Source: an uncultured Spirochaetota bacterium
GTDB taxonomy: Bacteria; Spirochaetota; UBA4802; UBA5550
Direction of reading: 5' to 3'
NCBI GenBank assembly: GCA_937872225.1
Contig: CALMRZ010000046.1
Coordinates: 1 to 64,000 of the forward strand
DNA: 64,000 bases
The position numbers were made by a program, and so were the translations under genes. The notes beneath the pieces are model-generated. The model made no database searches and was not told the DNA's origin. It worked only from the letters and a program-made list of their open reading frames with translations. Positions 8,503 to 20,629 of the stretch are shown piece by piece; the first letter of the stretch is position 1, and every line of letters starts with the position of its first letter.

Positions 8503-8943
8503 ATGTTCATCATCGAGGAAATTACCGAGAAGGACCTCCCGGGACTGGCCGGGCTCTATGAACAGCTGGCGAACAGGCCGGTGAACATGGCCGCCATGAA
8601 GGAGACCTTCGAGAAAATCCGGCGAAGCGGCGATTATTATCTCCTCGGCGCAAAGTCTGACGGCGGCATCCTGGTGGGTACCGTCAGGGCCGTGGTATGC
8701 CACGACATGGCAAAGGAGTGCAGGCCCTTCATGATATTGGAAAACTTCGTTGTCGACGGTGACTGGCACCGCAGGGGCGCGGGTTCCCTGCTGATGCGGG
8801 AGGCCGAAGCCATAGGCAGGGAGCGGAATTGCCTTTTTGTCCAGTTCTGTTCTTCTTCACACCGGACCGGGGCCCACGCGTTTTAACGGGATGCCGGATA
8901 TGACCCAGGGGAAGTCAAAGGATTCCGGAAGTATTTTAGTTGA
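8503..8943 (+). pseudogene. GNAT acetyltransferase broken by an in-frame TAA
   Basis: The frame opens two bases after hflX and encodes a GNAT N-acetyltransferase: FVVDGDWHRRGAGSLLM is the acetyl-CoA binding motif, and SSSHRTGAHAF is the start of the last conserved block. There the frame meets TAA (8884-8886), exactly where the family has the Tyr of the motif HAFY. The same frame then continues without a shift as RDAGYDPGEVKGFRKYFS to a TGA at 8941-8943, which is the expected end of the family. One base change (TAC or TAT to TAA) therefore explains the break. It may be a true nonsense mutation or a sequencing error. The truncated product of 127 residues would lack the Tyr and the last strand. 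Confidence 0.8.
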
Positions 8944-8965
8944 AATTTTCAAGATAGATTTCTTA

Positions 8966-8994
8966 TTGACGGAAAGGATTCATGTCAGTTAAAT
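8966..8994 (+). promoter_or_regulatory. Candidate sigma-70 promoter for secA
   Basis: TTGACG (8966-8971), a 17-base spacer and TTAAAT (8989-8994) lie in the 139-base gap before secA, leaving a leader of about 80 bases. Confidence 0.45.
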
Positions 8995-9082
8995 ATCCGC
9001 GGAACATGTATCGGTAACTTCACTTCCTTGATTATTACTGACTGATAACGCCTATTCGAGACTTGATCGCAAGGATTAAACC

Positions 9083-11833
<2,751 letters not shown>

Positions 11834-11838
11834 GCGCC

Positions 11839-13206
11839 GTGTCATCGGTATTAATGAAGAGCGTTTCCGGGATCAGGGGCATCGTGGGCGAATCGGTGAC
11901 CCCGGATCTCATAACCAGGGTGGGATCGGCCTTCGCCGGGTATTGCGGATACGGCACGGTGGTCATCGGCAGGGACTCCCGTCCGACTGGGGCCGCCATA
12001 GAGAAGGGGCTGGAATCGGCCCTCATGCTTTCGGGCTGTACCGTCGTGAACATCGGCATTGTGCCGACTCCCACCGTCCAGGTCATGGTTGAACACCTCC
12101 ATGCCTCGGGGGGGATCGTGATATCGGCGTCCCATAATCCCGTGGAATGGAACGCCTTCAAGCTCGTCGGCTCCTCCGGCACGTTTCTTACCGCCCCGGA
12201 GATTGAAAAGTTCTTCGCCATGATGGAGGCCCCTTTCACCTACCGGCGCTGGGACGGCGTGGGATCGGTCGTTGCCGAGGCCGGGGCAAACGAGATCCAC
12301 ATCGGCAAGGTGCTGTCCGTGGTGGACCGGGACAGCATTGTCAAAAAGAACTACAAAGTGGTCCTTGATTCGGTAAACGGGGCAGGATCGGACATAACCA
12401 TAACCATGCTGAAGAAACTCGGCTGCGACGTTGTGCCGCTGCATTGCGAAATGAACGGCATTTTTCCCCGCGGCGCGGAACCGCTGCCGCAAAACCTGGC
12501 GCTGTTATCGAAAAAAGTACTCGAGGTAAAAGCGGATATCGGCTTTGCCCAGGACCCTGACGCTGACCGGCTCGCCATTGTGGATGAAACGGGCAGGCCC
12601 ATAGGGGAAGAAAGCACCATCGCCCTGGTGGTGGAGCACCTTCTGTCCCGGAAGCCGGGGAGGGTTGTCATCAACCTGTCGACGACCAAGGCGGTCGACG
12701 ACATAGCCGCCGCTCACGGCTCGGAGGTCACGAGGGCGAAGGTGGGCGAAATCAACGTCGTCGAGGAAATGATCCGCCGCGGCGCCCGCATCGGCGGCGA
12801 AGGGAACGGCGGGGTCATTTCCCCTGACGTGCACCTTGGCAGGGACAGCCTCGTCGGGATCGGCTACGTGCTGGAGATGATGGCGGATCGCAGCCACTCG
12901 ATCTCGGAGCTTGTCGCGAAACTGCCACGCTACACCATGAAAAAGGGGAGCATCAAACTCGCTGGGGAGGGCATCGATACGTCGATCCTGAAACGGCTCG
13001 AGAAGGAGTATGCAGTCCAGAAAATATCGAATATTGACGGCCTCCGCATCGAATTTGTGGCCCCCCATGAATTCACCGGCGGCTGGGTGCACCTGCGGAC
13101 TTCAAACACCGAGCCCATTTTCAGGATCATCTCCGAAGGAAAGGACGAAGCCCACGCGGAAGCCATCTACAGGCATTTTGAAAATCTTCTTAAGCCCGGT
13201 GTTTAA
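11839..13206 (+). CDS. Phosphohexomutase, GlmM/ManB-like
   Basis: It interconverts hexose or glucosamine 6- and 1-phosphates. The phosphoserine loop SASHNP (Ser98), the metal loop DPDADRLA and the phosphate-binding loop TSNTEPIFRI are in place. The sugar loop GEGNGGVI is the form seen in many phosphoglucosamine or phosphomannomutases outside E. coli, so substrate cannot be fixed. As a second, larger phosphohexomutase of the PgcA type lies at 18801-20549, this one is more likely to be the cell-wall enzyme GlmM. GTG start at 11839 with GAAGG 8 bases upstream; ATG 11854 is the alternative. Confidence 0.88.
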   Translation: MSSVLMKSVSGIRGIVGESVTPDLITRVGSAFAGYCGYGTVVIGRDSRPTGAAIEKGLESALMLSGCTVVNIGIVPTPTVQVMVEHLHASGGIVISASHNPVEWNAFKLVGSSGTFLTAPEIEKFFAMMEAPFTYRRWDGVGSVVAEAGANEIHIGKVLSVVDRDSIVKKNYKVVLDSVNGAGSDITITMLKKLGCDVVPLHCEMNGIFPRGAEPLPQNLALLSKKVLEVKADIGFAQDPDADRLAIVDETGRPIGEESTIALVVEHLLSRKPGRVVINLSTTKAVDDIAAAHGSEVTRAKVGEINVVEEMIRRGARIGGEGNGGVISPDVHLGRDSLVGIGYVLEMMADRSHSISELVAKLPRYTMKKGSIKLAGEGIDTSILKRLEKEYAVQKISNIDGLRIEFVAPHEFTGGWVHLRTSNTEPIFRIISEGKDEAHAEAIYRHFENLLKPGV

Positions 13207-13265
13207 ACCCCAGGCCAGCTTCCCCAATTTCAGCTTGACAAATACCCCGGTCGGCCAGAATTAAC

Positions 13266-13294
13266 TTGTTTTGATGATAAGACGTGATTATTTT
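13266..13294 (+). promoter_or_regulatory. Candidate promoter for aspS
   Basis: TTGTTT (13266-13271), a 17-base spacer and TATTTT (13289-13294) end 22 bases before the aspS start, in a locally AT-rich gap. Weak match. Confidence 0.3.
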
Positions 13295-13316
13295 ATGATT
13301 ACATAGAAGCGTTAAC

Positions 13317-15092
13317 ATGTTCAAAAACAGATCATATTGCGGAGAATTGAAGCAATCGGATGTCGGCCGCCGCGTCGACCTGGCCGGCTGGGTCGAGAGC
13401 AACAGGAACCTCGGCGGGATAGTATTTATCAAGCTCAGGGACGTTTCAGGTACCGTCCAGGTGGTTGTCGATTCCTCATCGGCGCCGGGGCTCCTTGAAG
13501 CCGCAGACCAGGCACGGAGCGAATTCGTCGTTTTCATCACCGGGACCGTTCGGAAGCGTGATGAAAAGAACATAAAACCGGATCTGCCCACCGGGCACAT
13601 AGAAGTTCTCTGCGAATCGCTGGTCATACTGAACGCCTCGCTGGTGCCGCCGATCCCGATCGATTCCAAGGACACGCTGAACGAGGACACCCGGCTGAAA
13701 TACCGCTACCTGGACCTCCGCCGCGAGGAAATGCGCGACGCCATAATCAAGCGCCACCTGGCGGCACAGAGCATCCGCCGTTATCTCAACAACAACCGTT
13801 TCTTCGAGATTGAAACGCCGGTGCTGAACAAATCGACCCCCGAAGGAGCCCGGGACTTCCTGGTCCCGAGCCGCATCAGCAAGGGGGAATTTTACGCGCT
13901 GCCGCAGTCGCCGCAGCTCTTCAAGCAGATATTGATGATATCCGGGTTTGACCGGTACTACCAGATAGTCAAGTGCTTCCGCGACGAGGACCTGAGGGGA
14001 GACCGTCAGCCGGAGTTCACCCAGGTGGACCTGGAGCTTTCGTTTGTCGATATGGACGCCATCATCGGGGTCATCGAGGGCCTGCTGAAGGAGGTGGTGC
14101 GCGACGTCAACGGAATCGACATACCGGTGCCCTTCCCCCGGCTGACCTACCGCGAGGCGATGGACCGGTATGGCTCGGACGCACCGGACACCAGGTTCGG
14201 CCTGGAGATAGCAGACTGCAGCGACGTGTTTAAAAATTCCGAGTTCAGCGTCTTCGCCCAGGCCCTTGCGTCAGGCGGCGTCATCAGGGGCATCGCGGTC
14301 CCCGACGGGGGCAAGCTGTCGCGGAAGATGACCGACCAGTACGGCGAGGACGCCAGGGTCTTCGGCGCCAAGTCCCTTTTCATGTTCAAGTACAGCAACA
14401 ACGCGGCCGAGGGCGGCATTGCCAAGTACCTGAAGCCGGAGGAACTGGAGCAGCTGAAGGCGCGGTTCAATCTTTCCGGACCAGCCACGCTCTTTTTTGC
14501 CGCCGATACCTACGCGACCGTATCGAGCGCGCTGGCAAGCGTCCGCGTGAAAATAGCCCGCGACCTGGGCCTTATAGATGAAAAGAAGCTGAACTTTCTC
14601 TGGGTAACTGATTTCCCTCTCTTCGAATACAGCGAACAGGACAGGCGCTTCTATTCAAAGCACCATCCGTTCACGTCTCCCAAGGCGGAGTTCATCCCGC
14701 AGCTGGATTCCCTGAAGCCGGAACAGGCGGACAAGGTGCTCGCCCAGGCCTATGATGTCGTCCTGAACGGGGTCGAGATCGGCGGCGGGTCGATACGGAT
14801 CAACAACCCGGAGGTGCAGAGCAAGATATTCGCGCTTCTGGGCATCACGAAGGAAGAGGCCGATGAGAAATTCTCGTTCCTGGTCGATGCCCTCAAGTAC
14901 GGAGCGCCTCCCCACGGAGGAATTGCCCTGGGCCTTGACCGCATCATGATGATCCTTCTCGGCAAGAAATCGATACGGGACGTCATGGCGTTCCCTAAAA
15001 CGACGAAGGGTCAGTGCCTCATGAGCAACGCACCATCGCCGGTGTCGCCTGTTCAGCTCCAGGAGCTCAATTTAAAGGTGGTCGGCAAATAA
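13317..15092 (+). CDS. aspS: Aspartyl-tRNA synthetase
   Basis: It charges tRNA-Asp, and possibly also tRNA-Asn if non-discriminating. The 591-residue length is that of bacterial-type AspRS with the GAD insertion. An N-terminal OB fold recognises the anticodon. Class II motifs include YLDLRR (motif 1 region), FTQVDLELSF and a C-terminal GLDRIMMIL (motif 3). Its stop is followed after one base by the phoH start, so the two genes form an operon. A tRNA-Asn lies at 2317, but I cannot tell from sequence alone whether AsnRS exists. Confidence 0.97.
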   Translation: MFKNRSYCGELKQSDVGRRVDLAGWVESNRNLGGIVFIKLRDVSGTVQVVVDSSSAPGLLEAADQARSEFVVFITGTVRKRDEKNIKPDLPTGHIEVLCESLVILNASLVPPIPIDSKDTLNEDTRLKYRYLDLRREEMRDAIIKRHLAAQSIRRYLNNNRFFEIETPVLNKSTPEGARDFLVPSRISKGEFYALPQSPQLFKQILMISGFDRYYQIVKCFRDEDLRGDRQPEFTQVDLELSFVDMDAIIGVIEGLLKEVVRDVNGIDIPVPFPRLTYREAMDRYGSDAPDTRFGLEIADCSDVFKNSEFSVFAQALASGGVIRGIAVPDGGKLSRKMTDQYGEDARVFGAKSLFMFKYSNNAAEGGIAKYLKPEELEQLKARFNLSGPATLFFAADTYATVSSALASVRVKIARDLGLIDEKKLNFLWVTDFPLFEYSEQDRRFYSKHHPFTSPKAEFIPQLDSLKPEQADKVLAQAYDVVLNGVEIGGGSIRINNPEVQSKIFALLGITKEEADEKFSFLVDALKYGAPPHGGIALGLDRIMMILLGKKSIRDVMAFPKTTKGQCLMSNAPSPVSPVQLQELNLKVVGK

Positions 15093-15093
15093 C

Positions 15094-16059
15094 ATGGTCG
15101 AAAACCGATTTGAGATCGATGACACGTCGATATTCAAGCGAATCTGCGGATACAAGGACGTCAATCTCAAAAAAATCGAGGAGCTCGCCGGCGTCGACAT
15201 TATCCCGAGGGGCAACACCCTTATCGTCAAGGCAGTGAAAGAGAAGAACGATCTGGTGATGAAATTGCTCCATGCCATGAGCGATTTCATCTATGCCAAC
15301 GGCAAGGAATACGAGTTCGACGATTTTGACCTTAAATATATCATCACCACGGTGATGTCGGGAAGGAACTTTAAGGCAGCGGACATCGGCAGGCTTAAGA
15401 TATCGTTCCAGGATACCGGCAAAGCCGTGGTGCCCAAGACCCTGAACCAGGCCCACTATATAACCGCCATAAACAGCCATGCCGTCACCATAGCCACCGG
15501 CCCGGCGGGGACCGGCAAGACATATCTCGCCGTGGTGATGGCGCTGAAATATCTCCTTTCCGGGAAAGTCGACCGCATCATACTCACCAGGCCTGCCGTG
15601 GAAGCCGGCGAAAACCTGGGCTATCTTCCCGGCGATCTTGTGCAGAAGATAAATCCCTATCTCCGACCGCTTTATGACGCGCTCTTTGACCTGCAGCCCT
15701 TTGAAAAGATTTCAAAGATGATGGAAAAGAACATCATCGAAGTCGCCCCCCTGGCATACATGCGGGGCAGGACCCTCAACAATTCTTTCGTCATACTGGA
15801 CGAGGCGCAGAATACCACCGTGGCCCAGATGAAGATGTTTCTTACCAGGCTCGGGAACAATTCGAAAATCGTCATATCGGGCGATGATACGCAGATCGAC
15901 ATAGAAAAACCGAAGAAATCGGGGCTCCTCCAGGCGATGAAGATACTCAGGGACATCAACGACATAAGCTTCATACGGTTCACCCGGGAGGACATATCGC
16001 GGCACCCGATAGTTGAAAAAATAGTTGCAGCCTATGAAAAGAGCGGCTATAGTGATTAA
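15094..16059 (+). CDS. PhoH-family ATPase
   Basis: A cytosolic P-loop ATPase of the PhoH (YbeZ) type. Walker A is GPAGTGKT (136-143), and Walker B is VILDEAQNTT (about 234-242). TRPAVEAGENLGYLPGD is the family block. The roughly 110-residue N-terminal region is the usual PhoH N-terminal KH-like domain. It is followed by a 7TM-HD gene and ybeY, the same grouping (phoH, pgpH, ybeY) known in many bacteria, where the set is tied to RNA metabolism. Spacing to the next gene is 15 bases. Confidence 0.93.
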   Translation: MVENRFEIDDTSIFKRICGYKDVNLKKIEELAGVDIIPRGNTLIVKAVKEKNDLVMKLLHAMSDFIYANGKEYEFDDFDLKYIITTVMSGRNFKAADIGRLKISFQDTGKAVVPKTLNQAHYITAINSHAVTIATGPAGTGKTYLAVVMALKYLLSGKVDRIILTRPAVEAGENLGYLPGDLVQKINPYLRPLYDALFDLQPFEKISKMMEKNIIEVAPLAYMRGRTLNNSFVILDEAQNTTVAQMKMFLTRLGNNSKIVISGDDTQIDIEKPKKSGLLQAMKILRDINDISFIRFTREDISRHPIVEKIVAAYEKSGYSD

Positions 16060-16074
16060 TTTAATTTACACGGC

Positions 16075-18351
16075 ATGAAATCATTGTTGGAAATAGCGTC
16101 GCAGTCCGTCAGGCACTTCCTCGGAAGCCAGAATATTAAATTTTCATTAATATCGCTGCTCATCATCGTATGCATCTCGACGATCATGCTTTCCCTTAAT
16201 TTCTTCGGGACGTCCTACCATTACGAGGTCGGCGATATAGCCGACGAAGACATACGGGTTCCCCGAGACATCGAATATGTCAATGAGCCGGAAACGGCGG
16301 TTGAGCGGAAACGGGAAGCAGAAGCCGTTCCCCTCGTGTTCGACAAGGACGCCTCGGTCCTACAGAAAAAGCTCACTATCACCAGCGTCCTCATAAACCA
16401 CGCCGTGGAGACCCTCAAGCAGTTTCCCCCGGCGGGTAACGATTACACCTTCCAGGTATACGCGATGAAGTCGCGCATGCCGCGGTACCTGCAGTTCAAT
16501 GACGGGATACTGCTCGAAATCCTCAAGTTCAAGGACCATGCCAGGCTGAAGAAAATAATTTCAAGGATACTGATCTATGTCTATGATGATTCCCGAATGG
16601 GGATCCTTGACAAGCCCTATGACAACCCCCTGAAAATATACAACAATAACGTGACGGTGAGGACCATCAATCTTCCCGAAACCGTAGACGAGGTTTCGCG
16701 GACACTGGATACCCTCAGAACCCTTGACGAGATCAGAAGCAACATTCCCGGGATATGCGCCTCCATGGCCCCGTACCTTCCGAAACAGACCATAACGGCG
16801 ATCAGCGGCATCGTGTCGGGCATCCTCGAGCCCAACATGTCCTTTAACATGGAGGAATCAAAGCGAAGGATAGCGGAGGTCGTCAAAAAGGTGACCCCCG
16901 TGACAAGCAAGCTGAAAAAGGGAATGACCATCGTGCGGGAGGGAGACACCGTCACCCAGGACGTGCTGAAGAAAATCGACATATACAACAAGCAGACGGC
17001 CACCATAAACATCAGTTTCATCTTCGGCATACTGATGGTACAGGCCGTGTTTTTCTTCATCTTCGGCTTTTTCCTCATGGAGTTCAACAAGGTGTTCATG
17101 CCCGATAAGAAATCGACCATCATCATTTTTTCCCTTATCATCCTGTTCATGGTGTACACGTTTTTCATGTCCCGCATCGAATCGCCCATCAACCCCAGGC
17201 TGACCTTCGCCCTCCTCCTACCCATATCATTCGCGACGATGATATTGTCCATACTGTACAACCGCTACCTCTCAATAATTGCGGGCCTGTACATGATCTT
17301 CTTCACGACCCTGATCAGCGGGAGCAATATTTCGACGGCGATCATTTCCTTCAGCACGGCCCTGGTGGGTGTATTCGTCAATGAGAAAGTAGAGCGGCGG
17401 ACGGACTTCCTGCGGGGCGGCGTCATTGTCGGGGTGATCAACATTTTCATCGTCATATCGGTCGCCCTCATCCAGGAGATACCGGTCATAAGCCTGAATT
17501 TCCTGAAAATACTGGGGATCGCCTTTGCGAGCGGCGTCATCAACTCGATCCTGGTCCTGGGGATCCTTCCCCTGTATGAAAACATTTTCGGTATTACGAC
17601 CAAGTTCAAGCTGCTGGAGCTTTCCGACCTTAACGCCGAGATATTCAAGGAAATGCTCATGAAGGCGCCCGGGACCTATAACCACTCGATGCTTGTTTCG
17701 ACCATTTCGGAGGCGGCGTGCAAGGAGATCGGCGCGAACCACCTTCTGGCGCGGGTCGGCGCCTACTACCACGACATAGGAAAAATAGCCGACGCGGGCA
17801 TGTACATCGAGAACCGGGTCACTGACCCCCGGGCCAGAAGGATGTCGCCCCTTGAATACGCACAGCTCATCATATCCCACGTGGGCAAAGGGGTCGAACT
17901 GGCGGAGAAAAACTTCCTCCCCGAATCGGTCATCGACTTTATCCGGGTCCATCATGGCCAGACGACCATGACCTTCTTTTACCACCAGGCGCTGGAGGCG
18001 GCCGAAAGCCATGAAAAGATAAATAAATCGGACTTCCAGTATCCGGGCCCGCGGCCCCACAGCAAGGAGACCGCCGTCGTCATGCTGGCGGACTCTATAG
18101 AGGCGGCCGCGCGGTCGTTGCAGAACCCATCATATGAAAAGCTTGACGGCCTGGTGCAGAAGATAATTTTCAACAAGCTCAACGAGGGCGAACTGGAGTC
18201 CTCGGACCTGTCCATGACCGAGCTCCGCATGATACAGGAAACGTTCCTCTCGTTGCTGAAGGGTATTTTCCATTCGCGGATAGAATACCCCGAGGATTAT
18301 GACCTCAAAAAGCTTGAAAAGAGGATGCGACAGAACCATGATACGGATTGA
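16075..18351 (+). CDS. 7TM-HD phosphohydrolase (PgpH-like c-di-AMP phosphodiesterase)
   Basis: This integral membrane protein has one N-terminal membrane span (about 22-45), a large extracytoplasmic domain (7TMR-HDED type), about seven spans (roughly 315-490) and a cytosolic HD domain. The HD core is seen as NHSMLVS, then VGAYYHDIGKI and IRVHHGQTTM, with an aspartate on a later helix (LADSIEAAAR). In characterised members this domain hydrolyses cyclic di-AMP. It ends 14 bases inside ybeY, so the two are co-translated. Whether this organism makes c-di-AMP cannot be judged here. Confidence 0.9.
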   Translation: MKSLLEIASQSVRHFLGSQNIKFSLISLLIIVCISTIMLSLNFFGTSYHYEVGDIADEDIRVPRDIEYVNEPETAVERKREAEAVPLVFDKDASVLQKKLTITSVLINHAVETLKQFPPAGNDYTFQVYAMKSRMPRYLQFNDGILLEILKFKDHARLKKIISRILIYVYDDSRMGILDKPYDNPLKIYNNNVTVRTINLPETVDEVSRTLDTLRTLDEIRSNIPGICASMAPYLPKQTITAISGIVSGILEPNMSFNMEESKRRIAEVVKKVTPVTSKLKKGMTIVREGDTVTQDVLKKIDIYNKQTATINISFIFGILMVQAVFFFIFGFFLMEFNKVFMPDKKSTIIIFSLIILFMVYTFFMSRIESPINPRLTFALLLPISFATMILSILYNRYLSIIAGLYMIFFTTLISGSNISTAIISFSTALVGVFVNEKVERRTDFLRGGVIVGVINIFIVISVALIQEIPVISLNFLKILGIAFASGVINSILVLGILPLYENIFGITTKFKLLELSDLNAEIFKEMLMKAPGTYNHSMLVSTISEAACKEIGANHLLARVGAYYHDIGKIADAGMYIENRVTDPRARRMSPLEYAQLIISHVGKGVELAEKNFLPESVIDFIRVHHGQTTMTFFYHQALEAAESHEKINKSDFQYPGPRPHSKETAVVMLADSIEAAARSLQNPSYEKLDGLVQKIIFNKLNEGELESSDLSMTELRMIQETFLSLLKGIFHSRIEYPEDYDLKKLEKRMRQNHDTD

Positions 18352-18793
18352 CGTATTCTGCGAAGACATCACGCTGCCGTACAAGAAGATCGGAAAGAAC
18401 AAGATCAGGGCGGCAGCTTCGGCCGCCGCCGAAATGCTCGACCTGAAGGACGCTTCGATCACCATCGTGATGACCGGCGATCAGTACATGCGTAAGATAA
18501 ACAGGGAATTCAGGGGCCACGATGAACCGACCGATGTCATCTCATTTTCAAACAGGGACAACCCGTTCCCGGCGGTTGACGACACCTGCGAAGAGATCGG
18601 CGATGTATACATTTCCATTGACCGCGCCGACCGCCAGTCCCAGGAATACCGCGTATCCCTCCAGGACGAACTGAAGCGCCTCATAGTCCATGGCATGCTC
18701 CATCTCGTCGGCTACGATCACGAGCGGTCTGACGAGGACGAGGAAATAATGATTAAAAAAGAAGAGGAAATCTGCCGGAGGATAACTTTCTAG
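18338..18793 (+). CDS. ybeY: Endoribonuclease YbeY
   Basis: A metal-dependent RNase needed for 16S rRNA 3'-end maturation and ribosome quality control. The zinc triad is complete in HGMLHLVGYDHE (H-x3-H-x5-H). The motif FRGHDEPTDVISF is also family-typical. ATG 18338 was chosen; it overlaps the preceding gene by 14 bases, and the alternative upstream start at 18299 would add an unconserved 13 residues. The stop lies 7 bases from the stop of the convergent phosphohexomutase gene. Confidence 0.95.
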   Translation: MIRIDVFCEDITLPYKKIGKNKIRAAASAAAEMLDLKDASITIVMTGDQYMRKINREFRGHDEPTDVISFSNRDNPFPAVDDTCEEIGDVYISIDRADRQSQEYRVSLQDELKRLIVHGMLHLVGYDHERSDEDEEIMIKKEEEICRRITF

Positions 18794-18800
18794 GCAGGCC

Positions 18801-20549
18801 CTATGATCCTACCATCCCCATGAGGTCTTTTTTCAGCGCTTCCAGCTTTTCCCGCACCTTCTTTTTTGCTTCGGCAAGGCCCCCGGCGCCGGCTTCACCG
18901 CAGACGCTGAAATAAAATTTTATCTTAGGCTCCGTGCCTGACGGACGCATGGTGATCTTGGACCCGTCGGCCAGGAAGAACTGGATGACGTTTGAGGCGG
19001 GCAGGCCGGTTATCTTTTCTTCGGTTCCGGTCCTGGGTTTTTTTATGATCAGGCTTTTCAGGTCCGCCATGGATTCGACCGCGATCGATGATATGGCCGC
19101 CGGCGGAACCGACCTGAATTTTTCCATGAGGTTCCTGATTTTCTCCGTCCCTTCCTTGCCCTTGAGGGTAAGGGAAATGAGGTCTTCGAGATAAAGGCCG
19201 TGGGCCCGGTAGATTTCGTCCAGGAACCCGTAGAGGGTCTTGTTCCTGCTCTTGAGCCAGTCGGCCATTTCGGCGAAGAAATAGCAGGAGCTGACGGCGT
19301 CCTTGTCGCGCACGAAGCGCACCGGCAGGTACCCGTAACTTTCCTCGCCGCCGAACATGAACGTGGCCGAACCGGTATCGTCAAACTCCTTCATTTTCGA
19401 CGCGATCCACTTGAAGCCGGTCAACACGTCAAAGATTTTGCAATTGAAGCTTTCAGCGATTTTACGCTGGAGCTCGGTCGTGACAACCGTCTTGATCACC
19501 GCAGCGTCGGCCGGCAGGGTCCCGTTCTCCTTGGAGCGGGTAAGTATGTAGTATTCGAGCATGGTGCCGATCTGGTTGCCGTTAATAAGGATATACCCGC
19601 CGTCGGGACCTTTGAAACCCACGCCCATGCGGTCAGCGTCGGGGTCTGTGGCAAGAATTATGTCGGCGTTCCCGGCGCGGGCCAGGGCGGTGACCAGTTC
19701 CATGGCCTCTTTTTCCTCGGGGTTAGGATATGTAACGGTGGGGAAGTTCCCGTCCGGACGAGACTGTTCTTCCTGGACCAGCACATCGGTGAAGCCGAAA
19801 TGGTTCAGAATGCGGGGAATGATACGATAGCCGGTGCCGTGAATCGGTGTGTATGCTATCCTGACCGTTGAAGTTCCCTTTGGCCTGAGGGCGGCTTTTT
19901 CGAGTTCCGCCACATAGGCTTCTGTGACTTCGTCGGTGATCAGCCTGATAGTTCCGGACGAGACGCCTTCCCTGAAGGGCGTTTTTTTTATCTTTGAGAC
20001 CGAATCGACCCTGTTGACCTCGGCTATTATGAGATCGTCATGGGGCGGGGTGATCTGCCCGCCGTCATCCCAGTAGACCTTGTAGCCGTTGTATTCCGGG
20101 GGGTTGTGGCTCGCCGTGATGACGACCCCGGCAACGGCCTTGAGGTGCCGTATGGCGAAGGAAGCCAGGGGGGTCGGCATGATATCCTCGAAAAGGTATA
20201 CCGGGATGCCGTTAGCGGCGAGGATCGAAGCGGTTTCCCAGGCAAAGGTATCGGAGAGGTGCCGGGAGTCCCTGGCAATGACAACGCCGGTGCCGGCCGA
20301 GCGGGTCTTCCCGATGTAATTGGCAAGGCCCTGGGTCGCCATGCCGACAGTGTATATGTTCATGCGATTGGTGCCGGCCCCGATGACGCCGCGGAGTCCG
20401 CCGGTGCCGAATTCAAGGGTCCGGTAGAACCGGTCCTCGAGTTCCCTGTCATCCCCCTTCTCAACCAGGGCCTGTAGTTCCCGTATTGTCCCGATGTCGA
20501 AGGGGGGCCGGGTCCATTCTTCAATGCGCTTTTGTATGGTTGGATCCAT
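18801..20549 (-). CDS. Phosphoglucomutase/phosphomannomutase, PgcA type
   Basis: It interconverts glucose (or mannose) 1- and 6-phosphate. The family blocks are TASHNPPEYNGYKVYWDDGG with the catalytic Ser, ATDPDADRMGVG for the metal, GGEESYGYLP for the sugar and RPSGTEPKIKFY for the phosphate. At 582 residues it belongs to the long alpha-phosphohexomutase group (Bacillus PgcA), distinct from the shorter enzyme at 11839. ATG 20549 is preceded by AGGA at an 8-base distance; an upstream frame to 20639 adds an unconserved leader. It is the only minus-strand gene in the plus-strand block and is divergent from tilS across 80 bases. Confidence 0.93.
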   Translation of the reverse strand: MDPTIQKRIEEWTRPPFDIGTIRELQALVEKGDDRELEDRFYRTLEFGTGGLRGVIGAGTNRMNIYTVGMATQGLANYIGKTRSAGTGVVIARDSRHLSDTFAWETASILAANGIPVYLFEDIMPTPLASFAIRHLKAVAGVVITASHNPPEYNGYKVYWDDGGQITPPHDDLIIAEVNRVDSVSKIKKTPFREGVSSGTIRLITDEVTEAYVAELEKAALRPKGTSTVRIAYTPIHGTGYRIIPRILNHFGFTDVLVQEEQSRPDGNFPTVTYPNPEEKEAMELVTALARAGNADIILATDPDADRMGVGFKGPDGGYILINGNQIGTMLEYYILTRSKENGTLPADAAVIKTVVTTELQRKIAESFNCKIFDVLTGFKWIASKMKEFDDTGSATFMFGGEESYGYLPVRFVRDKDAVSSCYFFAEMADWLKSRNKTLYGFLDEIYRAHGLYLEDLISLTLKGKEGTEKIRNLMEKFRSVPPAAISSIAVESMADLKSLIIKKPRTGTEEKITGLPASNVIQFFLADGSKITMRPSGTEPKIKFYFSVCGEAGAGGLAEAKKKVREKLEALKKDLMGMVGS

Positions 20550-20629
20550 AATGATGTCCTGTGAGTAAAATTGGCAACAATACGTTGTAGTGCGGCGGGC
20601 GGCATGAGTCAAGAAAATTAATAGACACC

